Below are positions 24,682 to 33,025 of a stretch of DNA of 64,000 nt, one piece after another. The position numbers were made by a program, and so were the translations under genes. Source of the stretch: UBA2336 sp049306095 (GTDB taxonomy: Bacteria; Bacteroidota; Bacteroidia; Cytophagales; Cyclobacteriaceae); assembly GCA_049306095.1 (NCBI GenBank), contig JBAQPU010000030.1:1-64000 (forward strand). The letters run 5' to 3'. The notes beneath the pieces are model-generated. The model did no database searches, was not told the DNA's origin, and worked only from the letters and a program-made list of their open reading frames with translations. The stretch's first letter is position 1. The number at the start of each line of letters is the position of its first letter.

Positions 24682-25407
24682 ATGCACTTTACGAAATCCT
24701 TCTCATTCGTAATGATTGGCTTCCTGATAACGGTAAGCTCGTATGGTCAACGTGTTCATCACGGAGGCAAGGTTGTTCACACCCGTACCCAACACAAGAA
24801 GAATGTTATTAAGATGCCCCGTTCAAAGGCAAAAACCATTTGTCCTATTTTTGAAGACACGGGCTATCCCTATCAGGGCTTTGGAATAAAATTCGGTGAT
24901 CCGTTTGCTCTCACCTACAAATATTATCCGGTAAAACATTGGGGAATAGCTGCCGATGTTGGCCGGTCGGCCAGTGGGTTATACAGCCGCTACTACACCG
25001 AGATTTTTGATGAATACACCAATCCGGATACGATTGATACAGGTGAAAGCGTGCGCTACTACAGCCATAAAGTAAAGTCTGACTGGGTTGCTGAAGTGAA
25101 GGTATTGTATCATGTAGATGCGGAAAAAATTTCACCCGGTCTGCAGGCGTATGCCGGCCTGGGGTGGGAGATGAGGCTCCTGAAAATCCGGTACGACTAC
25201 CAGGAAGAGTATGGCCCCGAAAATCAAATTGAAGATATCGAAGTCAATCGGTTTACGCAGGGCATTGAAGCAGTGATTGGAATTGAATACTCCTATTTCA
25301 AACTGCCAATTTCCGCGTTCATGGAGTTGGAGTATTATGTGGATGTAATGAAAGACCCGGGCTGGCGAAAAGTACAGGGCGGGGTGGGTCTGCGATATAT
25401 TTTCTAA
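24682..25407 (+). CDS. Outer-membrane beta-barrel-like protein
   Basis: 241 residues with a signal peptide (about 1-22, ending V-S-S-Y-G-Q). A basic stretch (HTRTQHKKNVIK) follows, then alternating strands such as Y-Q-G-F-G-I-K-F-G-D-P and H-W-G-I-A-A-D-V-G, A-Y-A-G-L-G-W-E-M, ending V-G-L-R-Y-I-F with the terminal Phe of outer-membrane proteins. Function unknown. Confidence 0.75.
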   Translation: MHFTKSFSFVMIGFLITVSSYGQRVHHGGKVVHTRTQHKKNVIKMPRSKAKTICPIFEDTGYPYQGFGIKFGDPFALTYKYYPVKHWGIAADVGRSASGLYSRYYTEIFDEYTNPDTIDTGESVRYYSHKVKSDWVAEVKVLYHVDAEKISPGLQAYAGLGWEMRLLKIRYDYQEEYGPENQIEDIEVNRFTQGIEAVIGIEYSYFKLPISAFMELEYYVDVMKDPGWRKVQGGVGLRYIF

Positions 25408-25438
25408 TCCTACGTTGTCATGTTTCAAATAATTTCAA

Positions 25439-25551
25439 ACCTCACCCAATCAAACTTTTATGCTGTTCGCAGGGGCCAATTGCCCCTCTCCGGCCCGGAG
25501 AGGGTGGCATGACTTTTCTGTAAGAGTGATAGCTTGGATGGGGTGAGGTAT
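25439..25551. repeat. Dispersed GC-rich palindromic element, long copy
   Basis: Begins acctcaccc, ends ggggtgaggt, with the inner hairpin gcccctctcc/ggagaggg, but with extra sequence (caaacttttatgctgttcgc and similar) in both arms, giving 113 bases. Occupies most of the 25408-25604 gap between convergent genes. Confidence 0.75.
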
Positions 25552-25604
25552 AAGAATCAGAATAAAAAATTCAAACCTGGCAAGCAGGACTAATAGAGAC
25601 CGTA

Positions 25605-25627
25605 TCAGCCTGAGTTTGTCGAAGGCT
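25605..25627. repeat. Dispersed 'cctgagtttgtcgaaggc' repeat at a gene end
   Basis: tcagcctgagtttgtcgaag and following bases resemble the cagg-tcgaa repeats found throughout Bacteroidetes genomes (a related one is at 56338-56368). It encodes the last residues (P-S-T-N-S-G) and the stop of the ABC exporter. Confidence 0.6.
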
Positions 25628-27425
25628 CCTGCTCACTCACCTCAGCATCGGCCTGAATTTGTTTTTCATACAACTCTTTATACAGGCCGTTTTGTGCCAG
25701 CAACGATTCGTGGGTTCCCTGCTCAACAATTTTCCCATCGGATAACACAATAATTTTATTGGCCAGTTTGGCAGAAGACACACGGTGCGAAATAATAATG
25801 GTTGTGCGGCCCTGCATAATGCGTTTCAAGCTGTTGAGAATATTGTTCTCGGTTTTGGTGTCAACAGCCGAGAGGGCATCATCCAGCATTAAAATTTTAG
25901 GTTCACGCACAATGGCGCGGGCAATGGACACGCGTTGTTTTTGTCCGCCTGAAAGTGTAATGCCGCGCTCTCCAATGCGGGTATTGAACCCGGCCGGAAA
26001 TGCCATGATATTTTCATATACGTCAGCGTCTTTTGCTGAGGTAATCACGCGCTCTTCGTGCGTATCGGTTAATCCGAACGCAATGTTGTTGTGAATGGTA
26101 TCGCTGAACAGAAATACATCCTGCGGAACATAACCGAGCTGCGTGCGCAAACTGTGAAGATTGTAGTCATCGATCGGGATGTCGTCAATGAACACCTCTC
26201 CTTTGCGGACATCATAAAGCCGGGCGATGAGACTGGAGATGGTGCTTTTTCCGGAACCCGTCATTCCGATAATGGCCATCGACTCGCCCGGGTTTACCAC
26301 AAATGAAATATCCTCCAGGGCTTTAATCCCCGTATCCGGATAGGTAAAACCAACCTGCCTGAATTCAATTTTTCCCTGAAGGTCGCGTACCAGGTTCTTT
26401 TCTGATACAATGTTGTTTTTGGTATTTAAAAATTCATTGATTCTTTTTTGTGAAGCTTCCGCCTGCGACAGCAGGCTGCTGGTCCATCCCAACAGGGTTA
26501 CCGGCCAGGTAAGCAGGTTCACATAAATGATAAACTCGGCAATGTTGCCGTAGGTGAGATTTCCTTTTATGACCTCGGCACTTCCGGCATAAACGGTTAG
26601 GATCGTACTCAACCCGATCAGGGCCAGAATAAGCGGAAAGAAAAGCGACTGCACACGGGTAAGTTTCAGGGATTGCTTTTTGTACTCCTCCGTCTCCAAC
26701 GAAAATTTTCTGACAGACTCTTCCTCCCGATTAAATGATTTCAGTACCCGAATACCACTGAAGGCCTCCTGCACAAAGGTGGACAGCTTCGATTGACTTT
26801 GCTGAATGGCTGCCGATCGCCTTTCAATAATGTTATTCACGAAATAGATGCTAATCGACAAAACAGGCAGCGGCAAAAGGGAATACAACGTAAGCTTGGG
26901 GCTGATTCCAAACATGAACGGAACCAGGATCACAAACAGTGCGATCAGTTGTAAGCCATACATAATCACCGGGCCCAGGTACATGCGTACCCGGTTCACA
27001 TCTTCTGAAATGCGGTTCATTAAATCGCCCGTGTTATTTCGTCTGTAAAAACTCAGGGGCAGCGATTGGTAATGCGCGAAGATTTCATTCTTCAGATCGT
27101 ATTCGATATAACGCGACATCACAATCAGCGTTTGACGCACCAGGTAAAGAAAGAAACCACGCAAAAGCGCCATCAATAAAATTAAACCAGCATAAATGAG
27201 AATGCCGAATGCAAATACGTTGAAAAAACTTTTTTGAATGGCCAGGCCTTCGAAGGATCGGTACACGCGAATATTTTCTGTTACCAGGTCAATGGCATGT
27301 CGAACTAACTGCCCGGGAATAATCTGAAAGAAGGTGGACACGATAACGAAAAATACTCCCCACAACAGGTAGCCTTTGTGCTGAAGAAGAAATTTATTGA
27401 GGTACTTAAGTTCGGTCATATACAA
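25605..27425 (-). CDS. ABC exporter, fused membrane and ATPase domains
   Basis: 606 residues. Type I exporter membrane domain (~15-320), Walker A G-M-T-G-S-G-K-S-T, signature L-S-G-G-Q-K-Q-R, Walker B I-L-M-L-D-D-A-L-S-A-V-D with D-D in place of the catalytic D-E, H-loop I-S-H-R-V. A Walker B lacking the catalytic Glu is typical of the degenerate half of heterodimeric exporters, which supports pairing with the exporter at 22867-24639. The tail after residue ~590 (SEQEPSTNSG) is partly made from a dispersed repeat. Confidence 0.92.
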   Translation of the reverse strand: MYMTELKYLNKFLLQHKGYLLWGVFFVIVSTFFQIIPGQLVRHAIDLVTENIRVYRSFEGLAIQKSFFNVFAFGILIYAGLILLMALLRGFFLYLVRQTLIVMSRYIEYDLKNEIFAHYQSLPLSFYRRNNTGDLMNRISEDVNRVRMYLGPVIMYGLQLIALFVILVPFMFGISPKLTLYSLLPLPVLSISIYFVNNIIERRSAAIQQSQSKLSTFVQEAFSGIRVLKSFNREEESVRKFSLETEEYKKQSLKLTRVQSLFFPLILALIGLSTILTVYAGSAEVIKGNLTYGNIAEFIIYVNLLTWPVTLLGWTSSLLSQAEASQKRINEFLNTKNNIVSEKNLVRDLQGKIEFRQVGFTYPDTGIKALEDISFVVNPGESMAIIGMTGSGKSTISSLIARLYDVRKGEVFIDDIPIDDYNLHSLRTQLGYVPQDVFLFSDTIHNNIAFGLTDTHEERVITSAKDADVYENIMAFPAGFNTRIGERGITLSGGQKQRVSIARAIVREPKILMLDDALSAVDTKTENNILNSLKRIMQGRTTIIISHRVSSAKLANKIIVLSDGKIVEQGTHESLLAQNGLYKELYEKQIQADAEVSEQEPSTNSG

Positions 27426-27582
27426 TTTTCCCTGTGGGTTGGTACCATCCGCATAACCGCTATAAAGTTTGGGCGTATGGGCGGATCATTCTATAAAATT
27501 TTGCCAATGATTCTACTTACGAAAGAATTCCCCAAAAGTTTATGCAATCGATTTAGTTCAAGGAAAAACGAATAAAACCGGG

Positions 27583-27590
27583 TACCTTTG
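27583..27590 (+). promoter_or_regulatory. TAnnTTTG promoter box for leucine dehydrogenase
   Basis: tacctttg, 65 bases before the ATG at 27655. Fits the Bacteroidetes -7 consensus. Confidence 0.55.
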
Positions 27591-27654
27591 CCTGTTCTCT
27601 CGAAGAACTTTTTAGTGCTTTAAAAGTAACATAATCACACCTAAAACAAATTGC

Positions 27655-28755
27655 ATGGAGATTAAAGAACTGGAAAAAGTAGAACAGGCCGGCATCTTCG
27701 GAACGCTGGCGCAACTGGGGCATGAGCAAGTAGTTTTTTGCAACGATGAGGCCACAGGACTGAAGGCAATCATTGGTATTCACAACACCGTGTTAGGCCC
27801 AGCGTTGGGCGGTACGCGCATGTGGAATTATGCCACCGAACAGGAAGCCATTACCGATGTATTGCGTTTATCACGAGGCATGACTTTTAAAGCGGCCATC
27901 AGCGGGTTGAATCTGGGTGGAGGAAAAGCAGTCATCATCGGTGATGCAAAAACCATGAAGACGGAAGCTTTCCTGAGACGATTTGGAAAATTTGTGAACA
28001 GCCTCAATGGTAAATACATTACCGCTGAAGATGTAAATATGAAAACGGTTGACATGGAATACATTGCCATGGAAACAAAGCATGTAACAGGTCTGCCCGA
28101 ATCAACCGGTGGAGGTGGTGATCCTTCACCCGTAACCGCTTACGGAGTGTACCTGGGAATGAAGGCTGCTGCTAAAAAAGTTTACGGTACCGATAGTTTA
28201 ACCGGAAAGAAAATTGGGGTACAGGGCGTAGGGCAGGTAGGTATGCATTTGGTGGAACACCTGGTAAAGGAAAAAGCCGAAGTATTCATTACCGATATTT
28301 CTGAAGAGAAAGTAAAATCGTTGTCGCAAAAACTGGGCGCCCGTACGGTTGCGCAGGATGCTATTTATGATCTTGATATGGACATCTATGCCCCGTGTGC
28401 ATTAGGAGCCACACTGAATGACAACACCATTCCACGCCTGAAATGCCAGGTGATTGCCGGTGCTGCTAATAACCAGTTGAAAGACGAAGTGAAGCATGGA
28501 TATATGTTGTTAGATCGTGGCATCACCTATGCCCCCGATTTTCTGATCAACGCAGGTGGGTTGATTAACGTGTACAACGAATTTTTAGGAAGCTATAACC
28601 GTGCCCGCGTATTTGAGCAAGCAGAACGCATTTACGCTACCTGTTTGAATATCTTTTCGTTGGCAGAGGCTGAAAAAATCAACACGCAGGAGGCAGCCAT
28701 TAAATTGGCAGAAAAGCGTATTGAGGAAGTAGGCCGCGTGAGAATTCCCCGTTAA
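27655..28755 (+). CDS. Leucine dehydrogenase-type amino acid dehydrogenase (Glu/Leu/Phe/Val family)
   Basis: 366 residues. G-P-A-L-G-G-T-R-M-W near 45-54, then the Lys of L-N-L-G-G-G-K-A-V (about 88) and the catalytic G-G-G-D-P-S-P-V-T-A segment (about 155-164). Rossmann G-V-Q-G-V-G-Q-V-G near 186-194. Reversible oxidative deamination of branched-chain amino acids with NAD. Monocistronic by position, with a hairpin downstream (28785-28819). Confidence 0.92.
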   Translation: MEIKELEKVEQAGIFGTLAQLGHEQVVFCNDEATGLKAIIGIHNTVLGPALGGTRMWNYATEQEAITDVLRLSRGMTFKAAISGLNLGGGKAVIIGDAKTMKTEAFLRRFGKFVNSLNGKYITAEDVNMKTVDMEYIAMETKHVTGLPESTGGGGDPSPVTAYGVYLGMKAAAKKVYGTDSLTGKKIGVQGVGQVGMHLVEHLVKEKAEVFITDISEEKVKSLSQKLGARTVAQDAIYDLDMDIYAPCALGATLNDNTIPRLKCQVIAGAANNQLKDEVKHGYMLLDRGITYAPDFLINAGGLINVYNEFLGSYNRARVFEQAERIYATCLNIFSLAEAEKINTQEAAIKLAEKRIEEVGRVRIPR

Positions 28756-28784
28756 TTTTTCTGTTCGGGTACCAGGCATTTGGT

Positions 28785-28819
28785 CATCAGGCATTGGAAG
28801 AATATTCTGATGCCTGATG
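28785..28819. terminator. Hairpin between leucine dehydrogenase gene and nusB
   Basis: catcaggcat and atgcctgatg, perfect 10-bp arms with a 15-base loop. No long T-run. Confidence 0.5.
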
Positions 28820-28866
28820 CTTCACGACTAACCACGAATGACTATTTTTGTTCGTTCTTTGAAGCC

Positions 28867-30006
28867 ATGCTCAACCGCAGAAGTCTACGAGTTAAAGTGA
28901 TGCAAAGCCTGTTTGCTTTTCAGCAATGCAGGGATGCAAACTATCAGTTAGCCCTCGATACCATTGAAGAAAGTTTTGCGCCTGACCTCAACTCGATGGA
29001 GGTTCAGGACAAAAAGGCACTGGCTAAACAAAAAGGCCAGGCAATTAAAGTTTTTGAAAAGGCCTTTCGCGATGAGGTGAAAAGCGTTGAGCATGACGAT
29101 GCCCGCATACAGCAGGCTGTGAACGAAGCCATCACCCTCAACAACAAGTCTGTAAAAAAAGATTTTGATTTTCTGCTGAAGGCCCTGGTGCTGGATGCGG
29201 AAAAAATCTATGGCCGGTATATTTCGGTATTGTCACTGGCCGTTGCATTAGCCGATGCGGCCGAAGCCGACATAAAAATTAACCATTCCAACTTTTTGAA
29301 GAACGCCTGGATTCAGGCGTTAAAGAAAAGTGATGAACTGAAAAAGCAAGCGCTGAAACAGGGCACCCCGTGGGAAAAGAAGTTTGACCAGGTAAGGCAA
29401 TGGTTTAAAGACGTGGTGAAGCAGGATGCAGAATACATGCACTTCCTTGATAAAAAATCACCCACTTTTGACGAGCAGAAGAAATTCATGAACCATGTGT
29501 TCAGAAAAGTTATTTTGGGCAAAACGGCCATCAACGATTTCTTTGATGAAGAAGTTTTGCATTGGACGGAAGATCGCGACATCGTGAAAGGGATGGTTGA
29601 GAAGACGGTGAAATCTTTTAACCCGCAAGAGAACAACGACATTCAGCTTCATGTGCTGTCGTTAAACTGGGAAGAGGATCGTGATTTTATAGAAAAACTT
29701 TTTCGGGTGGGTTCCAACCTCGATCCTCAATACAAGGAACTGATTTCGCGGAATACCCGAAACTGGGAGGTGGACCGGTTGCCGCTCACCGACAGGGTTA
29801 TTCTGGAGATGGCAATTGCCGAACTGATCACCTTCCATAATATTCCGGTGAAAGTTTCCATGAATGAGTATATCGAGCTCGCCAAAAACTACAGCACACC
29901 GAAAAGTCGCCAGTTTATCAATGGAATTCTCGATGTGATTTCCAAGGAAATGAAAGCATCAGGATCGGTTAAAAAGAGTGGCCGTGGCCTGATCGACAAT
30001 AAGTAA
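28867..30006 (+). CDS. nusB: Transcription antitermination factor NusB (long Bacteroidetes form)
   Basis: 379 residues from the ATG at 28867 (M-L-N-R-R-S-L-R-V-K-V-M-Q-S-L-F-A). Upstream codons are in the hairpin region and not family-like. The C-terminal ~130 residues are the NusB fold (N-W-E-V-D-R-L-P-L-T-D-R-V-I-L-E-M-A-I-A-E, then I-P-x-K-V-S-M-N-E-Y-I-E-L-A-K-x-Y). The N-terminal ~230 residues are the extension seen in this phylum. Acts with NusE on rRNA operons. Confidence 0.93.
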   Translation: MLNRRSLRVKVMQSLFAFQQCRDANYQLALDTIEESFAPDLNSMEVQDKKALAKQKGQAIKVFEKAFRDEVKSVEHDDARIQQAVNEAITLNNKSVKKDFDFLLKALVLDAEKIYGRYISVLSLAVALADAAEADIKINHSNFLKNAWIQALKKSDELKKQALKQGTPWEKKFDQVRQWFKDVVKQDAEYMHFLDKKSPTFDEQKKFMNHVFRKVILGKTAINDFFDEEVLHWTEDRDIVKGMVEKTVKSFNPQENNDIQLHVLSLNWEEDRDFIEKLFRVGSNLDPQYKELISRNTRNWEVDRLPLTDRVILEMAIAELITFHNIPVKVSMNEYIELAKNYSTPKSRQFINGILDVISKEMKASGSVKKSGRGLIDNK

Positions 30007-30062
30007 TCTGTTAAAAACCTGTTAAATTCTCCTGAGGTCACAAAGCCTACACGGGCGGATTG

Positions 30063-30070
30063 TATTTTTG
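30063..30070 (+). promoter_or_regulatory. TAnnTTTG promoter box for ytxH/DUF1573 genes
   Basis: tatttttg, 84 bases before the ATG at 30154. Confidence 0.5.
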
Positions 30071-30153
30071 CACCGTATCGACTAAAATTTCATTAGAATT
30101 TCTGGTGCTGAAAACGTGCAAATCCAAAAAATCCTGATGACCTTTGAAGTCCT

Positions 30154-30462
30154 ATGAGCAAAAAAGGTGGAAATACACTGATGGCGTTCCTGTTAGGGGC
30201 GGCCACAGGCGCAATTCTCGGCATCTTGTATGCCCCCGATAAAGGTGTGAATACACGCCAGAAACTTTCGTTCCAGTTGGAGAAGTACAGGGGCATGTTG
30301 CAGAATTTGGTCAATGACCTGATTGATGGCAAAGAAACACCCCTCACATCAGAAGCGAAGTCGCAAGGTCAAAAAGTGGTGGATGAGGCCAAGTCAAAGG
30401 CAGAGAAACTGTTAGAAGATGTAGATGAGTTGTTGGATCAGATAAAAGGGAAGAAGGGATAA
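30154..30462 (+). CDS. YtxH domain-containing protein
   Basis: 102 residues. An N-terminal membrane helix rich in Gly/Ala (about 9-25, A-F-L-L-G-A-A-T-G-A-I-L-G-I-L-Y-A-P) followed by D-K-G-V-N-T-R-Q-K-L and a long charged helix, the YtxH pattern. Often described as general-stress-type protein; function unproven. Followed after 26 bases by the DUF1573 lipoprotein. Confidence 0.88.
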   Translation: MSKKGGNTLMAFLLGAATGAILGILYAPDKGVNTRQKLSFQLEKYRGMLQNLVNDLIDGKETPLTSEAKSQGQKVVDEAKSKAEKLLEDVDELLDQIKGKKG

Positions 30463-30488
30463 TTTTTTAAATCTGTTGAATATCGAGT

Positions 30489-31016
30489 ATGAAAGCTAAA
30501 TTGATTTTATTGATGGTGTTGGCGGTTTCATTAACCGCGTGCAAAGACAAAGAAGCTGAGAAAAAAATTGCTGCCCTGGAGGCCCGCTTAACAGAACTTG
30601 AAGGAAAGAAAAGTTCTCCGGCAGTAAGCCAGCCGACTGCCACTCCGGCTCAACCGGAAGTGAAACCGGAAGGCCCATTGCCGGCCATTCAGTTTGAAAA
30701 AACCGAACACGATTTTGGAACCATTAACGAGGGACAAAAAGTAACCTACACCTATAAGTTTAAAAATACAGGTGCAGCTCCGCTGATCATTCAGGATGCA
30801 AAGCCTTCCTGCGGATGTACCGCACCGGACTGGACAAGAACACCGATACCTGTGGGCGGAGAAGGTTTTGTGAAAGCTGAGTTTGACAGCAACGGCAAAC
30901 CGAATGTTCAGAACAAAACAATTACCGTTACCGCTAACACCTGGCCGAAAGTAACTACCTTAAAATTTAAAGCGATGGTTACGCCAAAAGCACAGTCAAG
31001 CGGGCCAACGAACTAA
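30489..31016 (+). CDS. DUF1573 lipoprotein
   Basis: 175 residues. Lipoprotein signal M-K-A-K-L-I-L-L-M-V-L-A-V-S-L-T-A-C (Cys 18). Short coiled coil (about 22-40), Pro/Thr linker, then the DUF1573 immunoglobulin-like domain: F-E-K-T-E-H-D-F-G-T-I, Y-T-Y-K-F-K-N-T-G, P-S-C-G-C-T-A-P. Common in Bacteroidetes; role unknown, possibly envelope. Confidence 0.93.
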   Translation: MKAKLILLMVLAVSLTACKDKEAEKKIAALEARLTELEGKKSSPAVSQPTATPAQPEVKPEGPLPAIQFEKTEHDFGTINEGQKVTYTYKFKNTGAAPLIIQDAKPSCGCTAPDWTRTPIPVGGEGFVKAEFDSNGKPNVQNKTITVTANTWPKVTTLKFKAMVTPKAQSSGPTN

Positions 31017-31032
31017 TATTTTCACGCACACG

Positions 31033-31069
31033 AAAACATCCCAATCGGCACGGTCGATTGGGATGTTTT
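31033..31069 (+). terminator. Terminator hairpin after DUF1573 gene
   Basis: aaaacatcccaatcg and cgattgggatgtttt pair perfectly over 15 bases with a seven-base loop; the stem end itself gives a TTTT tail. Confidence 0.8.
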
Positions 31070-31081
31070 GCTTTAATGCAA

Positions 31082-31089
31082 TACCTTTG
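31082..31089 (+). promoter_or_regulatory. TAnnTTTG promoter box for yajC operon
   Basis: tacctttg, 20 bases before the yajC ATG and right after the preceding terminator. Confidence 0.6.
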
Positions 31090-31109
31090 ACAGTTCAATT
31101 AAATATGAT

Positions 31110-31418
31110 ATGATAAACGCAATTTTATTACAGGCCGCAACAGGAAATCCTTGGTCATCATTTATTTTCTTTGGTGCTATTATTCTGGTTTTCTATTTCT
31201 TCATGATCCGCCCACAACAAAAGAAAGCGAAGGATGCCAAGAAATTTATCGAAGAAATTAAAAGGGGCGATCGCGTAGTAACCATTGGTGGTGTACATGG
31301 CGAGGTGGCCGAACTGGAGGGAGATACGCTAATTCTCGAAGTCGAGAAAGGTGGAAGAATCCGCTTTAATAAATCAGCTGTTTCCATGGAGTCGACAAAA
31401 GCGGCAACTAAAAAATAA
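31110..31418 (+). CDS. yajC: Preprotein translocase subunit YajC
   Basis: 102 residues. One membrane helix (about 14-33, ending in F-F-M-I-R-P-Q-Q-K-K-A), then a short basic domain with G-D-R-V-V-T-I-G-G-V-H-G. Accessory part of SecDF-YajC. Two bases separate it from the ybbR-like gene, so it heads the operon yajC-ybbR-coaE. Confidence 0.94.
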   Translation: MINAILLQAATGNPWSSFIFFGAIILVFYFFMIRPQQKKAKDAKKFIEEIKRGDRVVTIGGVHGEVAELEGDTLILEVEKGGRIRFNKSAVSMESTKAATKK

Positions 31419-31420
31419 TA

Positions 31421-32365
31421 GTGAGTTTCGTAAACTCGATACTTAATTTTTTTCGCTTCAATAAAAAAAACTGGAAGGCCGTAGTGCTGTGCTTGTTCGC
31501 AGCTACGGTCTTTTGGTTTTTTAATGCCCTCAATAAAAGTTACTCGGCCAACATCAACTTTCCGGTTGCCTTCGATTATGACAAAGAGAATTTTGTTCCT
31601 GTAAAGGCACTTCCCACCAGCATACGCATGAATGTGAGTGGGTTGGGTTGGGATTTATTTCGCAAAAGTTCGGGACTGAAGGTTCCTCCCCTTGTAATAC
31701 CACTGGAAAGGCCAAACGAGGTTCGTAAAATTGTTGGCAGCACCTTGCCGCCACTTTTCAGTACGCAGTTAGAAGGCCTGCAAATTAATTTTGTCTTAAC
31801 CGATACCGTGTATGTGGATATCGATGAGCGGATAAAGAAGAAATTTAAATTGGCTGTTAATTCACCCTGGCAGTTTTTACATCCCGATTTCGGTTTTATT
31901 CGCGATATCACTATATCGCCCGACACGGTTTGGATTGAAGGTCCCCGTAAAATAATCAATGAATTGCCCGAGGTGTTGAATCTTGCCCTTCCCGAAAAAA
32001 ACATCGACAGCGATTTCATTGGAGAGGTAGAAGTTTCACTCAGTAATGATCACCTTCTTCGGAGAGATCCTCCGGTGGTTCATGTCTCGTTTGATGTTGA
32101 AAAATTATTGGAAGTACAGGATCGCCTTTCATTGAGTCTCCTTAATACTCCAGCAAACGTAAAGCCCAAAGTAGAAGTCACTGAAGTGAACTGCACCTAT
32201 CGGTTACCGGTAAGCCTTGTGAAATCGTTTTCAAGTGACTCACTGACGGCCGTCATTGACCTGGCAACATTAACTGAAGGAGAGACGAAAATTATTCCAT
32301 CAGTAATTGGGCTACCCAAGCAAGCCCGCCTGGTAAAGATTGATACGGTTCGTGTAAACTTTTAA
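31421..32365 (+). CDS. YbbR-like domain protein
   Basis: 314 residues from a GTG start, two bases after yajC. An N-terminal membrane helix (about 20-40, A-V-V-L-C-L-F-A-A-T-V-F-W-F-F-N-A-L) and periplasmic repeats with the YbbR pattern (F-P-V-A-F-D-Y, P-T-S-I-R-M-N-V-S-G, W-I-E-G-P, V-S-L-P-E). Function in Bacteroidetes is not established. Operon with yajC and coaE. Confidence 0.85.
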   Translation: MSFVNSILNFFRFNKKNWKAVVLCLFAATVFWFFNALNKSYSANINFPVAFDYDKENFVPVKALPTSIRMNVSGLGWDLFRKSSGLKVPPLVIPLERPNEVRKIVGSTLPPLFSTQLEGLQINFVLTDTVYVDIDERIKKKFKLAVNSPWQFLHPDFGFIRDITISPDTVWIEGPRKIINELPEVLNLALPEKNIDSDFIGEVEVSLSNDHLLRRDPPVVHVSFDVEKLLEVQDRLSLSLLNTPANVKPKVEVTEVNCTYRLPVSLVKSFSSDSLTAVIDLATLTEGETKIIPSVIGLPKQARLVKIDTVRVNF

Positions 32366-32368
32366 CAC

Positions 32369-32977
32369 GTGAAAAAGCCCCTGCAAATAGGAATTACGGG
32401 TGGGATTGGCTCAGGAAAAAGTACGGTATGCCGTATTTTTCAGGTGCTGGGTGTACCCGTATACGATGCCGACAGCCGTGCGAAATCCTTAATCGCCACC
32501 GATGGAATATTAATATCTCAAATCAAGAAAGAATTCGGAGTATTGTCGTTTCGTACCGATGGAAGTCTTGACCGTGAATACCTGGCTCAGGCAGTTTTTA
32601 ATGATCAGGAGAAGCTGGAAAAGTTAAATGGGTTGATACACCCGCGGGTAGCAGAAGATTATAGTATGTGGGTGGATAAGCAGGAAAGTGAGTATGTGTT
32701 GAAAGAGGCAGCATTGTTGTTTGAGGCAGGCTCCAACCATTTTCTTGATAAGATTATTGTGGTGCATGCCCCTAAAGAACTTAGGATGAGGAGGGTTCTG
32801 CAACGGGATTCGCACCGAACAAGGCAACAGGTGGAAGAGATTATGAGCAACCAGATGGATGAGGAGAAAAAAATCAGGCTGGCTGACTTTGTTGTTGTGA
32901 ATGATGAGACGAGCCTGGTAACACCCCAGGTGCTTAGTCTGCACGAAAAGTTTTTGGTGTTATCGAAAATAAATTGA
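32369..32977 (+). CDS. coaE: Dephospho-CoA kinase
   Basis: 202 residues from a GTG start. P-loop G-I-T-G-G-I-G-S-G-K-S-T (about 8-19), V-Y-D-A-D and L-I-H-P-R-V. Last step of coenzyme A synthesis. Tightly spaced behind the ybbR-like gene (3 bases). Confidence 0.95.
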   Translation: MKKPLQIGITGGIGSGKSTVCRIFQVLGVPVYDADSRAKSLIATDGILISQIKKEFGVLSFRTDGSLDREYLAQAVFNDQEKLEKLNGLIHPRVAEDYSMWVDKQESEYVLKEAALLFEAGSNHFLDKIIVVHAPKELRMRRVLQRDSHRTRQQVEEIMSNQMDEEKKIRLADFVVVNDETSLVTPQVLSLHEKFLVLSKIN

Positions 32978-33025
32978 ATCCTTTTAAAAGGAACGGTGTT
33001 GCAAGCACAACTATAATTTTTTTGA

